Below, in pieces: positions 52,227 to 60,951 of a DNA stretch of 64,000 bases. The stretch is from an uncultured Clostridia bacterium. GTDB taxonomy: Bacteria > Bacillota > Clostridia > Christensenellales > UBA3700. The position numbers and the translations under genes are program-made. The notes under the pieces were generated by a model that searched no databases, was not told the origin of the DNA, and worked only from the letters and a program-made list of their open reading frames with translations. The first letter of the stretch is position 1. The number at the start of each line of letters is the position of its first letter. The stretch covers positions 67,945 to 131,944 of the forward strand of contig CANSGN010000001.1 in assembly GCA_947646415.1 (NCBI GenBank), given 5' to 3'.

Positions 52227-53105
52227 ATGAAAAAAGTTACTAAGGCTGTAATACCTTGCGCAGGTTTCGGTACACGTTTTTTGCCAATTACAAAGGCTGT
52301 ACCAAAGGAAATGTTGCCAATCGTAGATACGCCTTCTTTGGATATTATTGTAGATGAATGTATAAATAGCGGTATTACGGATATTTTGATAGTATTGGGC
52401 AAAAATAAAAAATGTATAGAGGATTTTTATGATTATGCACCTGAACTTGAAAAAATCTTGTCAAAAGCAGGTAAAGCCGCTCAAATAAAAGTTATTAATA
52501 ATTTGGCAGATAAAGCAAATTATTTTTATTGCAGACAAAAGGAAATGAATGGCTCTGCCATGGCAGTACTTGCGGCAGAAGCATTTGTGGGTAGTGACCC
52601 GTTTGCCGTAGTATACGGAGATGATATAGTTTTTAACGGAGATAAATTGCCTGCAATCGGCCAAATGATTGAGGCTTATTACACGACCGGTAAAAGTATT
52701 TTAGGAGTGCAAGAGGTTGAGGCTAAGGAAGCAATCAAATATGGCGCTGTAATAAAAGGTCAGCAAAAAGGCAGATATTGCGAAATGAAAGGCGTAATTG
52801 AAAAACCTGCTTTGGAGGATTTGCCGTCAACATTGGTGTCCTTAGGCAGATATGTGCTTACTCCCGATGTTTTTGATTATATCAGAAACACTAAACCAGC
52901 AAAGAATGGGGAAATTTATTTGACGGATACAATCAACGATATGGCAAAGTCAGTTGGTGTTTATTCGTATGAATTTGAGGGTAGAAGATACGATACCGGG
53001 GACAAATTCGGATATTTGCAAGCCAATATCGAGTACGGCTTGAGGAATAACGAGATTGGCGAAAGTCTTGCAAAATATATAAAAGAACTTGCAAAGAACT
53101 TATAA
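52227..53105 (+). CDS. galU: UTP-glucose-1-phosphate uridylyltransferase GalU
   Basis: A 292-residue nucleotidyltransferase that makes UDP-glucose from UTP and glucose-1-phosphate. The nucleotide-binding signature is AVIPCAGFGTRFLPITKAVPKEMLPI (here split between residues 7-32), with KEMLP and PFAVVYGDD downstream and GVIEKP, FEGRRYDTGDKFGYL near the C-terminus. The length is typical of the GalU/YngB type. UDP-glucose would feed surface polysaccharide and glycolipid synthesis. The ribosome binding site (GGAGAT) is present. It is not a substitute for the missing uridylyltransferase half of GlmU on family grounds. Confidence 0.95.
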   Translation: MKKVTKAVIPCAGFGTRFLPITKAVPKEMLPIVDTPSLDIIVDECINSGITDILIVLGKNKKCIEDFYDYAPELEKILSKAGKAAQIKVINNLADKANYFYCRQKEMNGSAMAVLAAEAFVGSDPFAVVYGDDIVFNGDKLPAIGQMIEAYYTTGKSILGVQEVEAKEAIKYGAVIKGQQKGRYCEMKGVIEKPALEDLPSTLVSLGRYVLTPDVFDYIRNTKPAKNGEIYLTDTINDMAKSVGVYSYEFEGRRYDTGDKFGYLQANIEYGLRNNEIGESLAKYIKELAKNL

Positions 53106-53227
53106 AATAAAAATTGTAATATAATGTCTATTAAAAAATAGGCATAATAGAGTTTTTGTTAGTAAAAAGTTGTTAAAAATATAATTAGATTAAATGTAGT
53201 GATAAACTTAGGTTGAAGGAGTTTTGG

Positions 53228-53680
53228 ATGTTTGGTATTTTATGTGCGATTGCAACTGAAACTATTATTGGAATAGTTGCAATTATTGTTATAATTTTGT
53301 CTGTTGGTATAATTGTGGCAACTGCTGTCAGAAATTATTTGTTGCATAAAAAGATGATTGCCGAAAATGGCGGAGACGAAAGCTTTATAAACAATGACGA
53401 GGCGCAGGAAATAGACGAAAATAACGAAAATGTAGATGATGTCCAGGAGAATATGGCTGAGATTACCGCTCAAGACGAAGTGAATGCTGCGGAAATTGAT
53501 ATAGACGATGTAAAAAGCGAATTTGCAGACGGCGAAGCAGAAGAGTTTGGAGAAGTTCAACAAATAGTATTTGCAAATGAAACAGATAACGATATCAATG
53601 TTGCATCCGACGATATTAAAGGTGCGGAAATAGCAGATAATTCAATGGAAGAGTTGGAAGAAAAATTAGCAAATAAATAA
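53228..53680 (+). CDS. Membrane-anchored acidic protein of unknown function
   Basis: A 150-residue protein with one N-terminal hydrophobic helix (about residues 10-34) followed by a short basic stretch and a long acidic, Glu/Asp/Asn-rich tail of low complexity. No domain is recognised. The start is ATG 53228, because AAGGAG at 53216-53221 lies 6 bp upstream; a TTG start at 53213 would overlap that site. The tail is probably cytoplasmic and disordered. It lies downstream of galU with a 122-bp gap and is followed by a strong terminator. Confidence 0.68.
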   Translation: MFGILCAIATETIIGIVAIIVIILSVGIIVATAVRNYLLHKKMIAENGGDESFINNDEAQEIDENNENVDDVQENMAEITAQDEVNAAEIDIDDVKSEFADGEAEEFGEVQQIVFANETDNDINVASDDIKGAEIADNSMEELEEKLANK

Positions 53681-53707
53681 CAAATTGTTATAAAGTATGA
53701 AATTATA

Positions 53708-53743
53708 AAACAAACTGCGATAAAATGCAGTTTGTTTTTTTTT
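53708..53743 (+). terminator. Terminator of the acidic membrane protein gene
   Basis: Stem AAACAAACTGC / GCAGTTTGTTT, 8-nt loop and nine T residues in all. Confidence 0.9.
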
Positions 53744-54125
53744 GCAAAAAAAAGACAAGCTATTTATGTTGATAAGCATGTTTGGAATAACTGTAGTAAA
53801 TGAATTTAAGAATATGAAAAATAGTCCGCCTTATTCTTCATAATGTGGAAAAAAATGTGCAAAAAGAATAATACTTGTTGAAGATGCTTGATTTTATTAT
53901 GGATATTATCGTATCTGCATTGTGTAGATTAATTGTGTTATAGTTTATAAATCAGGATGTTATGTTTTTTTTGTGCTGTAAAATAATCGGCAATAACATT
54001 GCTTCAATTATATTTGATATTACATTTTGACAATTTTTTTGCAGCCAAATATGGGCTATAGGAAAGCAATAAGGGTAATTTACCAAAAATTGTTGGGGAA
54101 AATAAAATAAATGAGACTTTTTCTA

Positions 54126-54154
54126 TTGACAATGACGATAAAAATTGCTAGAAT
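54126..54154 (+). promoter_or_regulatory. Promoter of the lactate/malate dehydrogenase gene
   Basis: A perfect TTGACA, a 17-bp spacer and TAGAAT; the leader to the ATG at 54271 is about 110 nt. GGAGG at 54261-54265 fits the start. Confidence 0.8.
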
Positions 54155-54270
54155 ACTAATGTACACTATATTATAGATAAAATATTTATTATAAATATAT
54201 AGGCGATATAAAATAAAATTCGTTAACAATAAAACAAAATATATAATTGCATAGAAATACGGAGGTTACT

Positions 54271-55218
54271 ATGAACAGAAAAATTACGATTATTGGTGCA
54301 GGTAGTGTTGGAGCGTCTATTGCTTATACTGCTGTAGTAAAAGGTGTTGCAAGCGAAATAGTGCTTATCGACATCAACAAGGACAAAACATTGGGAGAGG
54401 CTATGGATATCCGTCAAGGTATTCCGTTTTGCACACCATGTGATATTTATGCAGGAGATTATCCGGATGCAGAGGGAAGTGACATTGTCGTTATTACTTC
54501 GGGTATTCCAAGAAAACCGGGTCAATCACGTATTGATTTAACTCAAACAAATGTAAACATTATCAAAGATATTGCTAAAAATATCGTTCCTTATGCAAAG
54601 GACGCTTTATATGTTATCGTAAGTAACCCCGTAGATATAATGACTTATGTGTTTACAAAAGTTTCGGGTATTCCAGAGGAAAGAGTTTTCGGCTCGGGTA
54701 CTTTGCTTGATACTTCAAGATTGCGTTCAAGTTTGGCAGACCACTTGGCTGTAAGTCAAAAGAGTATTCATGCTTATGTTTTGGGCGAGCATGGCGACAG
54801 TTCGTTTGTGCCTTGGTCTATCGCTCAAGTTGGTTGCGTAAATTTGGTTGACTACAAAAACAAGTTTAGTTGCAAAGACCAAAAAGAGTTTGACTTTGAC
54901 AAACAAGAAATCGAAACTTATATGAAAAAATCTGGCGGTATGATTATTCAAAGAAAAGGTGCAACATTTTACGCTATCGCAATTAGTGTTTGCCATTTGT
55001 TGGAGTGTATTTTCTCTCAAAGCAACACTGCAATGACTGTATCTTCGATGATGCACGGCGAATACGGCATAGAAGACGTATGCTTGAGCATTCCGTTTAT
55101 CGTAGGACCGGATGGTATTTGCGGTAAGATTTTGCCGGATTTGACACAAGAAGAAATCGAGAAGTTGCATAACAGTGCAAATATGCTAAAGAGTGTTATT
55201 GCTCAAATCGAAATTTGA
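54271..55218 (+). CDS. Lactate/malate dehydrogenase family protein with malate-type specificity residue
   Basis: A 315-residue NAD-dependent 2-hydroxyacid dehydrogenase. The N-terminal Rossmann loop is IGAGSVGAS (residues 8-16) with an Asp after strand two (VLIDINK). The catalytic pair is present: Asp147/Arg150 (LLDTSRLR) and His174 in LGEHGDSSF. The fold markers (GEHGD) are those of the LDH branch. The residue equivalent to LDH position 102, Gln in lactate and Arg in malate dehydrogenases, is Arg81 in SGIPRKPGQSR, so oxaloacetate/malate is the more likely substrate pair. It directly precedes the Hdr-Flx-fumarate reductase cluster, which supports a role in the malate-to-succinate branch. The start is ATG 54271, with GGAGG upstream; an earlier TTG overlaps that site. 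Confidence 0.9.
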   Translation: MNRKITIIGAGSVGASIAYTAVVKGVASEIVLIDINKDKTLGEAMDIRQGIPFCTPCDIYAGDYPDAEGSDIVVITSGIPRKPGQSRIDLTQTNVNIIKDIAKNIVPYAKDALYVIVSNPVDIMTYVFTKVSGIPEERVFGSGTLLDTSRLRSSLADHLAVSQKSIHAYVLGEHGDSSFVPWSIAQVGCVNLVDYKNKFSCKDQKEFDFDKQEIETYMKKSGGMIIQRKGATFYAIAISVCHLLECIFSQSNTAMTVSSMMHGEYGIEDVCLSIPFIVGPDGICGKILPDLTQEEIEKLHNSANMLKSVIAQIEI

Positions 55219-55354
55219 TAGTATATTTTGTGGCCTGTAATTAATAAGTTTGAGTGAAACAAAAATTTTTGAATTTTGTTTTAAAATATTGCAAATCGTA
55301 TTTAATATTTGCAAACAAAAATCAGTTTAAGATTTTATTATCAGTGGAGGTAAT

Positions 55355-56137
55355 ATGATTTATAGTTATTATCCTGGCTGTACCTTAAAGACAAAAGCTA
55401 AAGAGCTTGACATTTATGCACGTAAGTCGCTTGAAGCTTTGGGTATAGAGATTGAGGAGCTTGATAATTGGCAATGTTGCGGAGGAGTTTATCCTTTGGC
55501 AAAAGACGAAATCGCTACTAAATTGTCATCAATCAGAACATTAAATCAAGCAAAAGAGCTTGGTCGTCCGCTTTTGACATTATGTTCTGCTTGCCATCAT
55601 GTTTTGACTCGTGTCAATAATGATATGAAGACAAACGGCGATATAAATATGCGTGCAAACAATTATTGCGCATTTGACGAGCCTTACAACGGCGAAACCC
55701 AAGTAATTCACTTTTTGACATTGCTTAAAGAGGTTGTCGGTTTTGATAATTTGGCAAAAAAAGTCGTTAACCCTTTAAAAGGTCGCAAAATTGGTGCTTA
55801 CTATGGTTGCTTACTTTTAAGACCTAGTAATGAACTTGCTTTTGACGACCCTGAAAATCCTTCTATATTGGAAGATTTTATAAAGGCATTGGGTGCGACG
55901 CCTGTAGTATATCCGTTCCGTAACGAATGTTGCGGCGGTTACATATCGGTAACAAATAAAAGCCAAGCAACCAAAAATGTAGATAAAATTGTTGCATCCG
56001 CAAAATATAAGGGCTGTGAACAATTAATAACAGCTTGCCCGCTTTGCATGTACAATTTGAATGAAAATGCAGGTGCGGATAAAATTGAAGTTAAATACTT
56101 TACGGAGCTTTTAGCGGAAGCTTTGGGCGTAAAGTAA
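55355..56137 (+). CDS. hdrB: Heterodisulfide reductase subunit B homologue (HdrB)
   Basis: A 260-residue HdrB with two complete CCG domains. The first has C9, C41-C42 and C77/C80; the second has C152, C192-C193 and C228/C231. In methanogen HdrB these hold two non-cubane [4Fe-4S] clusters that cleave the CoM-S-S-CoB disulfide. Bacteria lack those thiols, so the physiological disulfide or acceptor is unknown. GGAGG lies 4 bp before the ATG. It is the first of seven closely spaced genes on one strand ending with flxA. The gap of 136 bp to the upstream dehydrogenase contains no obvious terminator. Confidence 0.92.
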   Translation: MIYSYYPGCTLKTKAKELDIYARKSLEALGIEIEELDNWQCCGGVYPLAKDEIATKLSSIRTLNQAKELGRPLLTLCSACHHVLTRVNNDMKTNGDINMRANNYCAFDEPYNGETQVIHFLTLLKEVVGFDNLAKKVVNPLKGRKIGAYYGCLLLRPSNELAFDDPENPSILEDFIKALGATPVVYPFRNECCGGYISVTNKSQATKNVDKIVASAKYKGCEQLITACPLCMYNLNENAGADKIEVKYFTELLAEALGVK

Positions 56138-56147
56138 GGAGGGCGAA

Positions 56148-56537
56148 ATGAAAAAAGATATGGAACTTGCAAATGAAGTGATTCGTATCAGCGGTGCAAA
56201 CCCTATCAGATGTATGAAATGCGGTAAATGCTCTGCATCCTGTCCTTCATTTAATGAGATGGAATATGCCCCACACAAGTTTGTGGATATGGTTGTACAC
56301 GGCAGAATAGAAGAACTTATGGAAAGCAAATCGATTTTTCACTGTTTGAGCTGTTTTGCGTGCGTGGAAAGATGCCCTAGAGGAGTTGAGCCTGCCAAAA
56401 TCGTTGAGGCTATCAGAGTGGTAAAACAAAGACAAATCGGCGAGAATTATTTGGATGCAAATGATATTCCTGCTATTGTTGACGAGCAAATTCCACAACA
56501 AGCATTGGTAAGTGCTTTTAGGAAATTCAAGAAGTAA
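56148..56537 (+). CDS. hdrC: Heterodisulfide reductase subunit C homologue (HdrC)
   Basis: A 129-residue iron-sulfur protein with two [4Fe-4S] motifs: C22, C25, C28, C32 and C66, C69, C72, C76 (CMKCGKCSASCP and CLSCFACVERCP). It has the length and fold pattern of HdrC, which passes electrons from HdrA to HdrB. Unlike the energy-coupling DsrK/HdrE-type systems there is no membrane segment, so the complex should be soluble. It lies 10 bp after hdrB with AAGGAGGG upstream. Confidence 0.92.
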   Translation: MKKDMELANEVIRISGANPIRCMKCGKCSASCPSFNEMEYAPHKFVDMVVHGRIEELMESKSIFHCLSCFACVERCPRGVEPAKIVEAIRVVKQRQIGENYLDANDIPAIVDEQIPQQALVSAFRKFKK

Positions 56538-56550
56538 GGAGAGAACAAAA

Positions 56551-58539
56551 GTGCTAAAGATAGGTGTATTTGTATGTTGGTGCGGTAGCAATATTGCAGC
56601 AACTGTAGATGTAAAACAAGTTGTCGAAGCGGTTAAGTTGCAACAAGGTGTTGTTTTTGCAACAGATTACCAATATATGTGCTCGGAAGCAGGACAACTT
56701 ATTATGCGTAATGCGATAGAAGAATATAAACTTGACGGTGTGGTTATTTGTTCATGTTCTCCAAGAATGCACGAGGCTACATTCCGTAAAAATGCGGAAA
56801 GAGCAGGTCTTAACCCATTTATGGTTGAGATTGCAAACATTCGTGAACATTGTTCTTGGATACATAAGGATGTGGAAGAAGGCACTATCAAGGCGATTGC
56901 ACTTGCAAATGCTGCGATTGCAAAAGTTAAATTGAATGCTCCGCTTATCAGTGGCGAGAGCGGTGTTACAAAAAGAGCGTTGGTTATCGGCGGTGGTATT
57001 GCCGGTATTCAAACTGCACTTGATATTGCGGAGGCCGGTTTCCAAGTAGATATCGTGGAAAAAAGTCCTACAATCGGCGGTAACATGGCAAAGCTTGACA
57101 AGACTTTCCCTACACTTGACTGTTCGGCTTGTATCTTGACCCCTAAAATGGTGGATGCAGCTGCTAATCCTAATATAGAGTTGCTTACGTACAGTGAAGT
57201 GGAAAAAGTAAGCGGTTTCGTAGGTAATTTTAAGGCTACAATCCGTAAAAAAGCAAGATATATCAATACAGATTTGTGTACAGGTTGCGGAGACTGTATG
57301 TCAAAGTGTCCGTCCAAAAAAGGCAAGAACGAGTTTAACTGCGGTTTAAATAACAGACCTGCTATTTACATTCCTTTTGCTCAAGCAATACCTAATGTTG
57401 CTGTTATCGACCCTGTACAATGTATAAAAATAACAAAGGATAAATGCGGATTATGTCAAACTGTATGTTCGGCTAAGGCTATCGACTATAAGCAACAAGA
57501 CGAGATAATCGAAAGAGAGTATGGTGCAATCGTTGCTGCTACAGGTTATAAGCCAATCAAGCTTGATAAGTTTGACGAGTATGGTTATAGCCAAAGCAAG
57601 GATGTTATAACAAGTTTGGAGCTTGAAAGATTGATGAACGCTGCAGGTCCTACAGGTGGAAAACTTGTTAAACCAAGCGACGGCTCTCATCCTCATACAA
57701 TTACTTTCATTCAATGTGTTGGCTCAAGAGACATAAGCGGCAGAGGTAAATGCTATTGCTCTAAAATTTGCTGCATGTACACTGCTAAACACGCAATGCT
57801 TATCCGTGATAAATACCCTGACGTAAACGTAAACGTATTTTATATTGATGTGCGTACTCCTGGTAAAAACTATGACGAGTTTTATCGCAGAGCGGTTGAA
57901 GAATATAATGTAAATTACATAAAAGGTCAAGTTGGTAAAGTATACGAAAGCGACGGACACCTTGTATTGCAAGCAAGCGATTTGCTAAACAATGAGCAAA
58001 TTTTGGTAAACAGCGATATGGTTGTTTTGGCTACTGCAATCGAGGCTGACGAGTCCGCTAAAAAGGTAGCATCAATGCTTACTGCAAGTATTGATACAAA
58101 CAATTTCTTGACCGAAGCTCATGCTAAGTTAAGACCGGTAGAAAGCCCTACAGCAGGTATATTCCTATCCGGTGTTTGCCAAGGTCCAAAAGATATCCCT
58201 GAGACAGTATCTCAAGCAAGTGCTTGTGCTGCTAAGGTTATCGGACTTTTGAGCAAAGCTAAATTGGTTACAAATCCTTGTGTTGCTCACAGTGACGAAT
58301 TGTTGTGTAACGGTTGCTCAAACTGTGCAAATGTTTGTCCTTACGGTGCAATCGGGTATGAAACTAAACTTATTAACGACCACGGAATCAGAGAGAACAG
58401 AAGAGTTGCCGTTGTTAACCCTGCTTTGTGTCAAGGTTGTGGTGCTTGTACGGTTGCTTGTCCATCCGGTGCTATGGATTTGTTTGGTTTCTCAAATAGT
58501 CAAATTATGGCGGAGGTAGAAGCAATATGCAAGAAGTAA
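56551..58539 (+). CDS. hdrA: Heterodisulfide reductase subunit A homologue (HdrA), electron-bifurcating flavoprotein
   Basis: A 662-residue HdrA. The N-terminal domain has GVFVCWCGSNIAATVDV with its cluster-ligating cysteine. The FAD-binding thioredoxin-reductase-like domain has VIGGGIAGIQTALDIA and IGGNMAKLDKTFP, then the HdrA signature LDCSACILTPKMV. An inserted ferredoxin-like part has CTGCGDCMSKCP and CGLCQTVC. The C-terminal ferredoxin has CNGCSNCANVCP and CQGCGACTVACP. In characterised complexes the HdrA flavin bifurcates electrons between HdrBC and ferredoxin. The start is GTG 56551, preceded by TAAGGAG (56535-56541); the longer frame starting inside hdrC is not supported. Its end overlaps flxD by 13 bp. 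Confidence 0.95.
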   Translation: MLKIGVFVCWCGSNIAATVDVKQVVEAVKLQQGVVFATDYQYMCSEAGQLIMRNAIEEYKLDGVVICSCSPRMHEATFRKNAERAGLNPFMVEIANIREHCSWIHKDVEEGTIKAIALANAAIAKVKLNAPLISGESGVTKRALVIGGGIAGIQTALDIAEAGFQVDIVEKSPTIGGNMAKLDKTFPTLDCSACILTPKMVDAAANPNIELLTYSEVEKVSGFVGNFKATIRKKARYINTDLCTGCGDCMSKCPSKKGKNEFNCGLNNRPAIYIPFAQAIPNVAVIDPVQCIKITKDKCGLCQTVCSAKAIDYKQQDEIIEREYGAIVAATGYKPIKLDKFDEYGYSQSKDVITSLELERLMNAAGPTGGKLVKPSDGSHPHTITFIQCVGSRDISGRGKCYCSKICCMYTAKHAMLIRDKYPDVNVNVFYIDVRTPGKNYDEFYRRAVEEYNVNYIKGQVGKVYESDGHLVLQASDLLNNEQILVNSDMVVLATAIEADESAKKVASMLTASIDTNNFLTEAHAKLRPVESPTAGIFLSGVCQGPKDIPETVSQASACAAKVIGLLSKAKLVTNPCVAHSDELLCNGCSNCANVCPYGAIGYETKLINDHGIRENRRVAVVNPALCQGCGACTVACPSGAMDLFGFSNSQIMAEVEAICKK

Positions 58540-58964
58540 AAGATTTTAAACCTACGATAGTAGCGTTTTGTTGCAACTGGTGCAGTTATGCGGGTGCGGA
58601 CCTAGCCGGTTCAAGCAGATTGTCATATCCTGCGGATGTAAAAATTATAAGAGTACCTTGTTCCGGTCGTGTAAACCCAATGTTCATACTTAAAGCTTTT
58701 GAAAGAGGTGCAGACGGTGTTATTATTTGCGGTTGTCATCCGGGAGATTGCCATTACAGCACAGGTAATTATTACACAAGAAGAAGACTTGCACTTTTGT
58801 ACAGTATGTTAGATTATATGGGTATCGAAAGAGGTCGTACACGTGTGGAATGGGTATCTGCGGCAGAAGGTGTTAAATTTTCTACAGTTATGAACAAGTT
58901 CGTTGAAGACATTAGGGCTTTGGGCGAATGTGTTAAATTAGGAGATATAAGATGCAAGGATTAG
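58527..58964 (+). CDS. flxD: FlxD / MvhD-type iron-sulfur electron-transfer subunit
   Basis: A 145-residue FlpD/MvhD-family protein holding a [2Fe-2S] cluster. Visible ligands are in FCCNWCSYAGAD, PCSGRVN and CGCHPGDCHY. In methanogens MvhD connects a hydrogenase to HdrA; in the FlxABCD-HdrABC complex of sulfate reducers FlxD connects the NADH-oxidising FlxABC part. No hydrogenase genes are present, and flxCBA follow, so the second role fits. It overlaps both hdrA (13 bp) and flxC (13 bp), a strong sign of stoichiometric co-translation. Confidence 0.92.
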   Translation: MQEVKDFKPTIVAFCCNWCSYAGADLAGSSRLSYPADVKIIRVPCSGRVNPMFILKAFERGADGVIICGCHPGDCHYSTGNYYTRRRLALLYSMLDYMGIERGRTRVEWVSAAEGVKFSTVMNKFVEDIRALGECVKLGDIRCKD

Positions 58965-59932
58965 AATTGAAATTAAAAGAAAGATTACAAAAACTTTTGG
59001 ATGACGGCACTGTAGACTGTGTTATCGGATGGACAAAAGGCGAATTTATTTATGATGTAACTCCTGCAATCTTTACAAAGGAAAGTGGACTTGACGGCTT
59101 TGTTTACAATAGTTTTTGCGGGGCTAATTTGAGCAAGTATTTGGTTTCGCAAATTACAAGCGATAAAAAATTTGCCGTGATTTTAAAGCCTTGCGATACA
59201 TACAGCATGAATCAACTTATTACCGAACACAGAGTAAATAGGGAAAATATTTATATTATCGGTGTAGGTTGCAGCGGTCATATAGACATTGACAAAGTTA
59301 AAGCACAAGGGGTAAGCGGTATTACCAATGTTATAGATAATGATAATAATATAATTATTAATAGCATTTACGGCGACAGCAAAATCGAAAAAGCAAGTGT
59401 GTTGCTTTCCAAATGTCAATCTTGCAAGGGCTCGGAACTTAAAATATCCGATGAAATTATAGGCGAGGGGATTAAAACTCCTACTTGCGATGAAAGATTT
59501 GACGGCGTTAAAAAGCTTGAGGCTATGACAGCGGAGGAAAGATTTGCTTTTTGGAAATCCGAGCTTTCAAAGTGCATAAGGTGTAATGCTTGCCGTAATA
59601 TTTGCCCTGCTTGTACTTGTCGTACTTGTGTGTTTGACAATGCAAGAAGCAATGTAGCTGCAAAGGCAAACGCTACCGAGTTTGAAGAAAAAATGTTTCA
59701 TATTATAAGAGCATTCCACGTTGCAGGAAGATGTACAGACTGCGGCGAGTGCTCAAGAGTATGTCCTCAAAGTATTCCGCTACACTTGTTGAATAGAAAG
59801 TTTATCAAGGATATCAACGAGTTTTACGGGGATTATCAAGCAGGCGAAGAGTCAAATCAACGCAATCCGCTTGTAAACTTTACGGAAAGCGATATCGAGG
59901 CTACTGTTATAAGCGATAAGGAGGGTAAATAA
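58952..59932 (+). CDS. flxC: FlxC-like iron-sulfur protein
   Basis: A 326-residue protein. The N-terminal part (about 1-160) resembles the FrhB/FdhB-type fold with conserved cysteines (KPCDTYS, GVGCSGH and SKCQSC). The C-terminal part has two [4Fe-4S] motifs, C208/C211/C214/C218 and C261/C264/C267/C271, with further cysteines right after the first. It is named by position and similarity to FlxC of the Flx-Hdr complexes; F420-reducing activity is not implied. The ATG lies within the end of flxD. The C-terminal 40 residues are acidic. Confidence 0.82.
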   Translation: MQGLELKLKERLQKLLDDGTVDCVIGWTKGEFIYDVTPAIFTKESGLDGFVYNSFCGANLSKYLVSQITSDKKFAVILKPCDTYSMNQLITEHRVNRENIYIIGVGCSGHIDIDKVKAQGVSGITNVIDNDNNIIINSIYGDSKIEKASVLLSKCQSCKGSELKISDEIIGEGIKTPTCDERFDGVKKLEAMTAEERFAFWKSELSKCIRCNACRNICPACTCRTCVFDNARSNVAAKANATEFEEKMFHIIRAFHVAGRCTDCGECSRVCPQSIPLHLLNRKFIKDINEFYGDYQAGEESNQRNPLVNFTESDIEATVISDKEGK

Positions 59933-60951
59933 TGAAAAAATTAGCGTTATCTAACCTTAATAGTTTATACAATGCTATTAATGATAAAATGAAGTTATAT
60001 TTGCCTATCGAAAATAACGGCGCAGTTAATTTTGGCGAGTACAGCGATGGAGCAAATGTTAACCTTAATAAAATGACAATAAAAAGTGCAAAAGATGCGT
60101 TTTTCCCTCAATGCGAAGATTTGTCTAACTTTAAAAAGGAGGGCAAACATATTATCGTAGAACAAGGGGAACTTGTTTCCGAAAACTTTGTTATCTTTGG
60201 TGTAAGGGCTTGCGATGTAAGAGCTTTTCATATCTTGGATACAGTATTTTTGGAAGGATATCTTGATACTTTTTATGAGGCAAGACGTAAACATGGTATT
60301 GTGATTTCGTTAAGTTGCAATAAGCCTGAAGAAAGCTGTTTTTGCTCCAACTTTGGTATTGACCCGGCTGAGCCTAAGGGCGATGTGGAAAGTTACATAA
60401 CAGACGGATATATGTATTTTAATCCTGTTACTCAAAAAGGTGCGGAGTTTATGGCACAATTTGATAGCTTGTTCGAAAATAGCGACGATAAAGCTGTTAA
60501 AGAGTTGCAAGTAAAAATAGGTGATATAGTAGGAAAATTACCTCTTTCCAATTTGCCTTTAAACGAGTTTGGCGGAGATAAGTTGGATGCTTTGTTCAAC
60601 AGACCTGAATGGCAAGGTTTATCCGAAAGCTGTATAGGTTGCGGTACTTGTACTTATGTATGTCCTACCTGTCAATGTTACGATGTTAAAGACTATAAGA
60701 CAAATACAGGCGTAAAAAGGTTCCGTTGTTGGGACTCTTGTATGAGAAAAGACTTTACAATGATGGCACATGGTACAAACAGACCAAGCCATTTGCAAAG
60801 ATTCCGTCAAAGGTTTATGCACAAGCTTGTATATCATCCTGCAAACCACAATGGCGAGTTTTCTTGTGTAGGTTGCGGAAGATGTGTGGCAAAATGTCCT
60901 GTTTCAATGAATATCGTAAAAGTTATGAAGACTTTGGGAGGTAATAAATAA
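59932..60951 (+). CDS. flxB: FlxB-like iron-sulfur protein (AsrA/hydrogenase beta-type)
   Basis: A 339-residue protein of the 4Fe-4S dicluster family that includes anaerobic sulfite reductase subunit A and sulfhydrogenase beta subunits. The N-terminal domain (about 1-200) holds GVRACDVRAFHILD and CFCSNFGIDPAEPKGD. The C-terminal clusters use C234/C237/C240/C244 and C312/C315/C318/C322. It mediates electron flow between the flavin subunit FlxA and FlxC/D. Start and stop codons overlap with both neighbours (TAATG), so the set is tightly coupled. No sulfite reductase catalytic subunit (asrC) is present, which argues against an Asr system. Confidence 0.85.
   Translation: MKKLALSNLNSLYNAINDKMKLYLPIENNGAVNFGEYSDGANVNLNKMTIKSAKDAFFPQCEDLSNFKKEGKHIIVEQGELVSENFVIFGVRACDVRAFHILDTVFLEGYLDTFYEARRKHGIVISLSCNKPEESCFCSNFGIDPAEPKGDVESYITDGYMYFNPVTQKGAEFMAQFDSLFENSDDKAVKELQVKIGDIVGKLPLSNLPLNEFGGDKLDALFNRPEWQGLSESCIGCGTCTYVCPTCQCYDVKDYKTNTGVKRFRCWDSCMRKDFTMMAHGTNRPSHLQRFRQRFMHKLVYHPANHNGEFSCVGCGRCVAKCPVSMNIVKVMKTLGGNK

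Larger units (their letters stand above)
53681..54270 (+). other. Intergenic region before the redox island
   Basis: 590 bp with the terminator of the acidic protein gene near its start and the promoter of the dehydrogenase near its end. Between them (about 53745-54125) is AT-rich DNA with short A and T runs and no credible gene or strong hairpin. Confidence 0.6.

Noticed and set aside
54211-54232. Rex-like redox operator near TTAACAA upstream of the dehydrogenase
   Set aside because: Only one half-site (TTAACAA at 54224-54230) is present; the expected opposite half reads AAATAAA.
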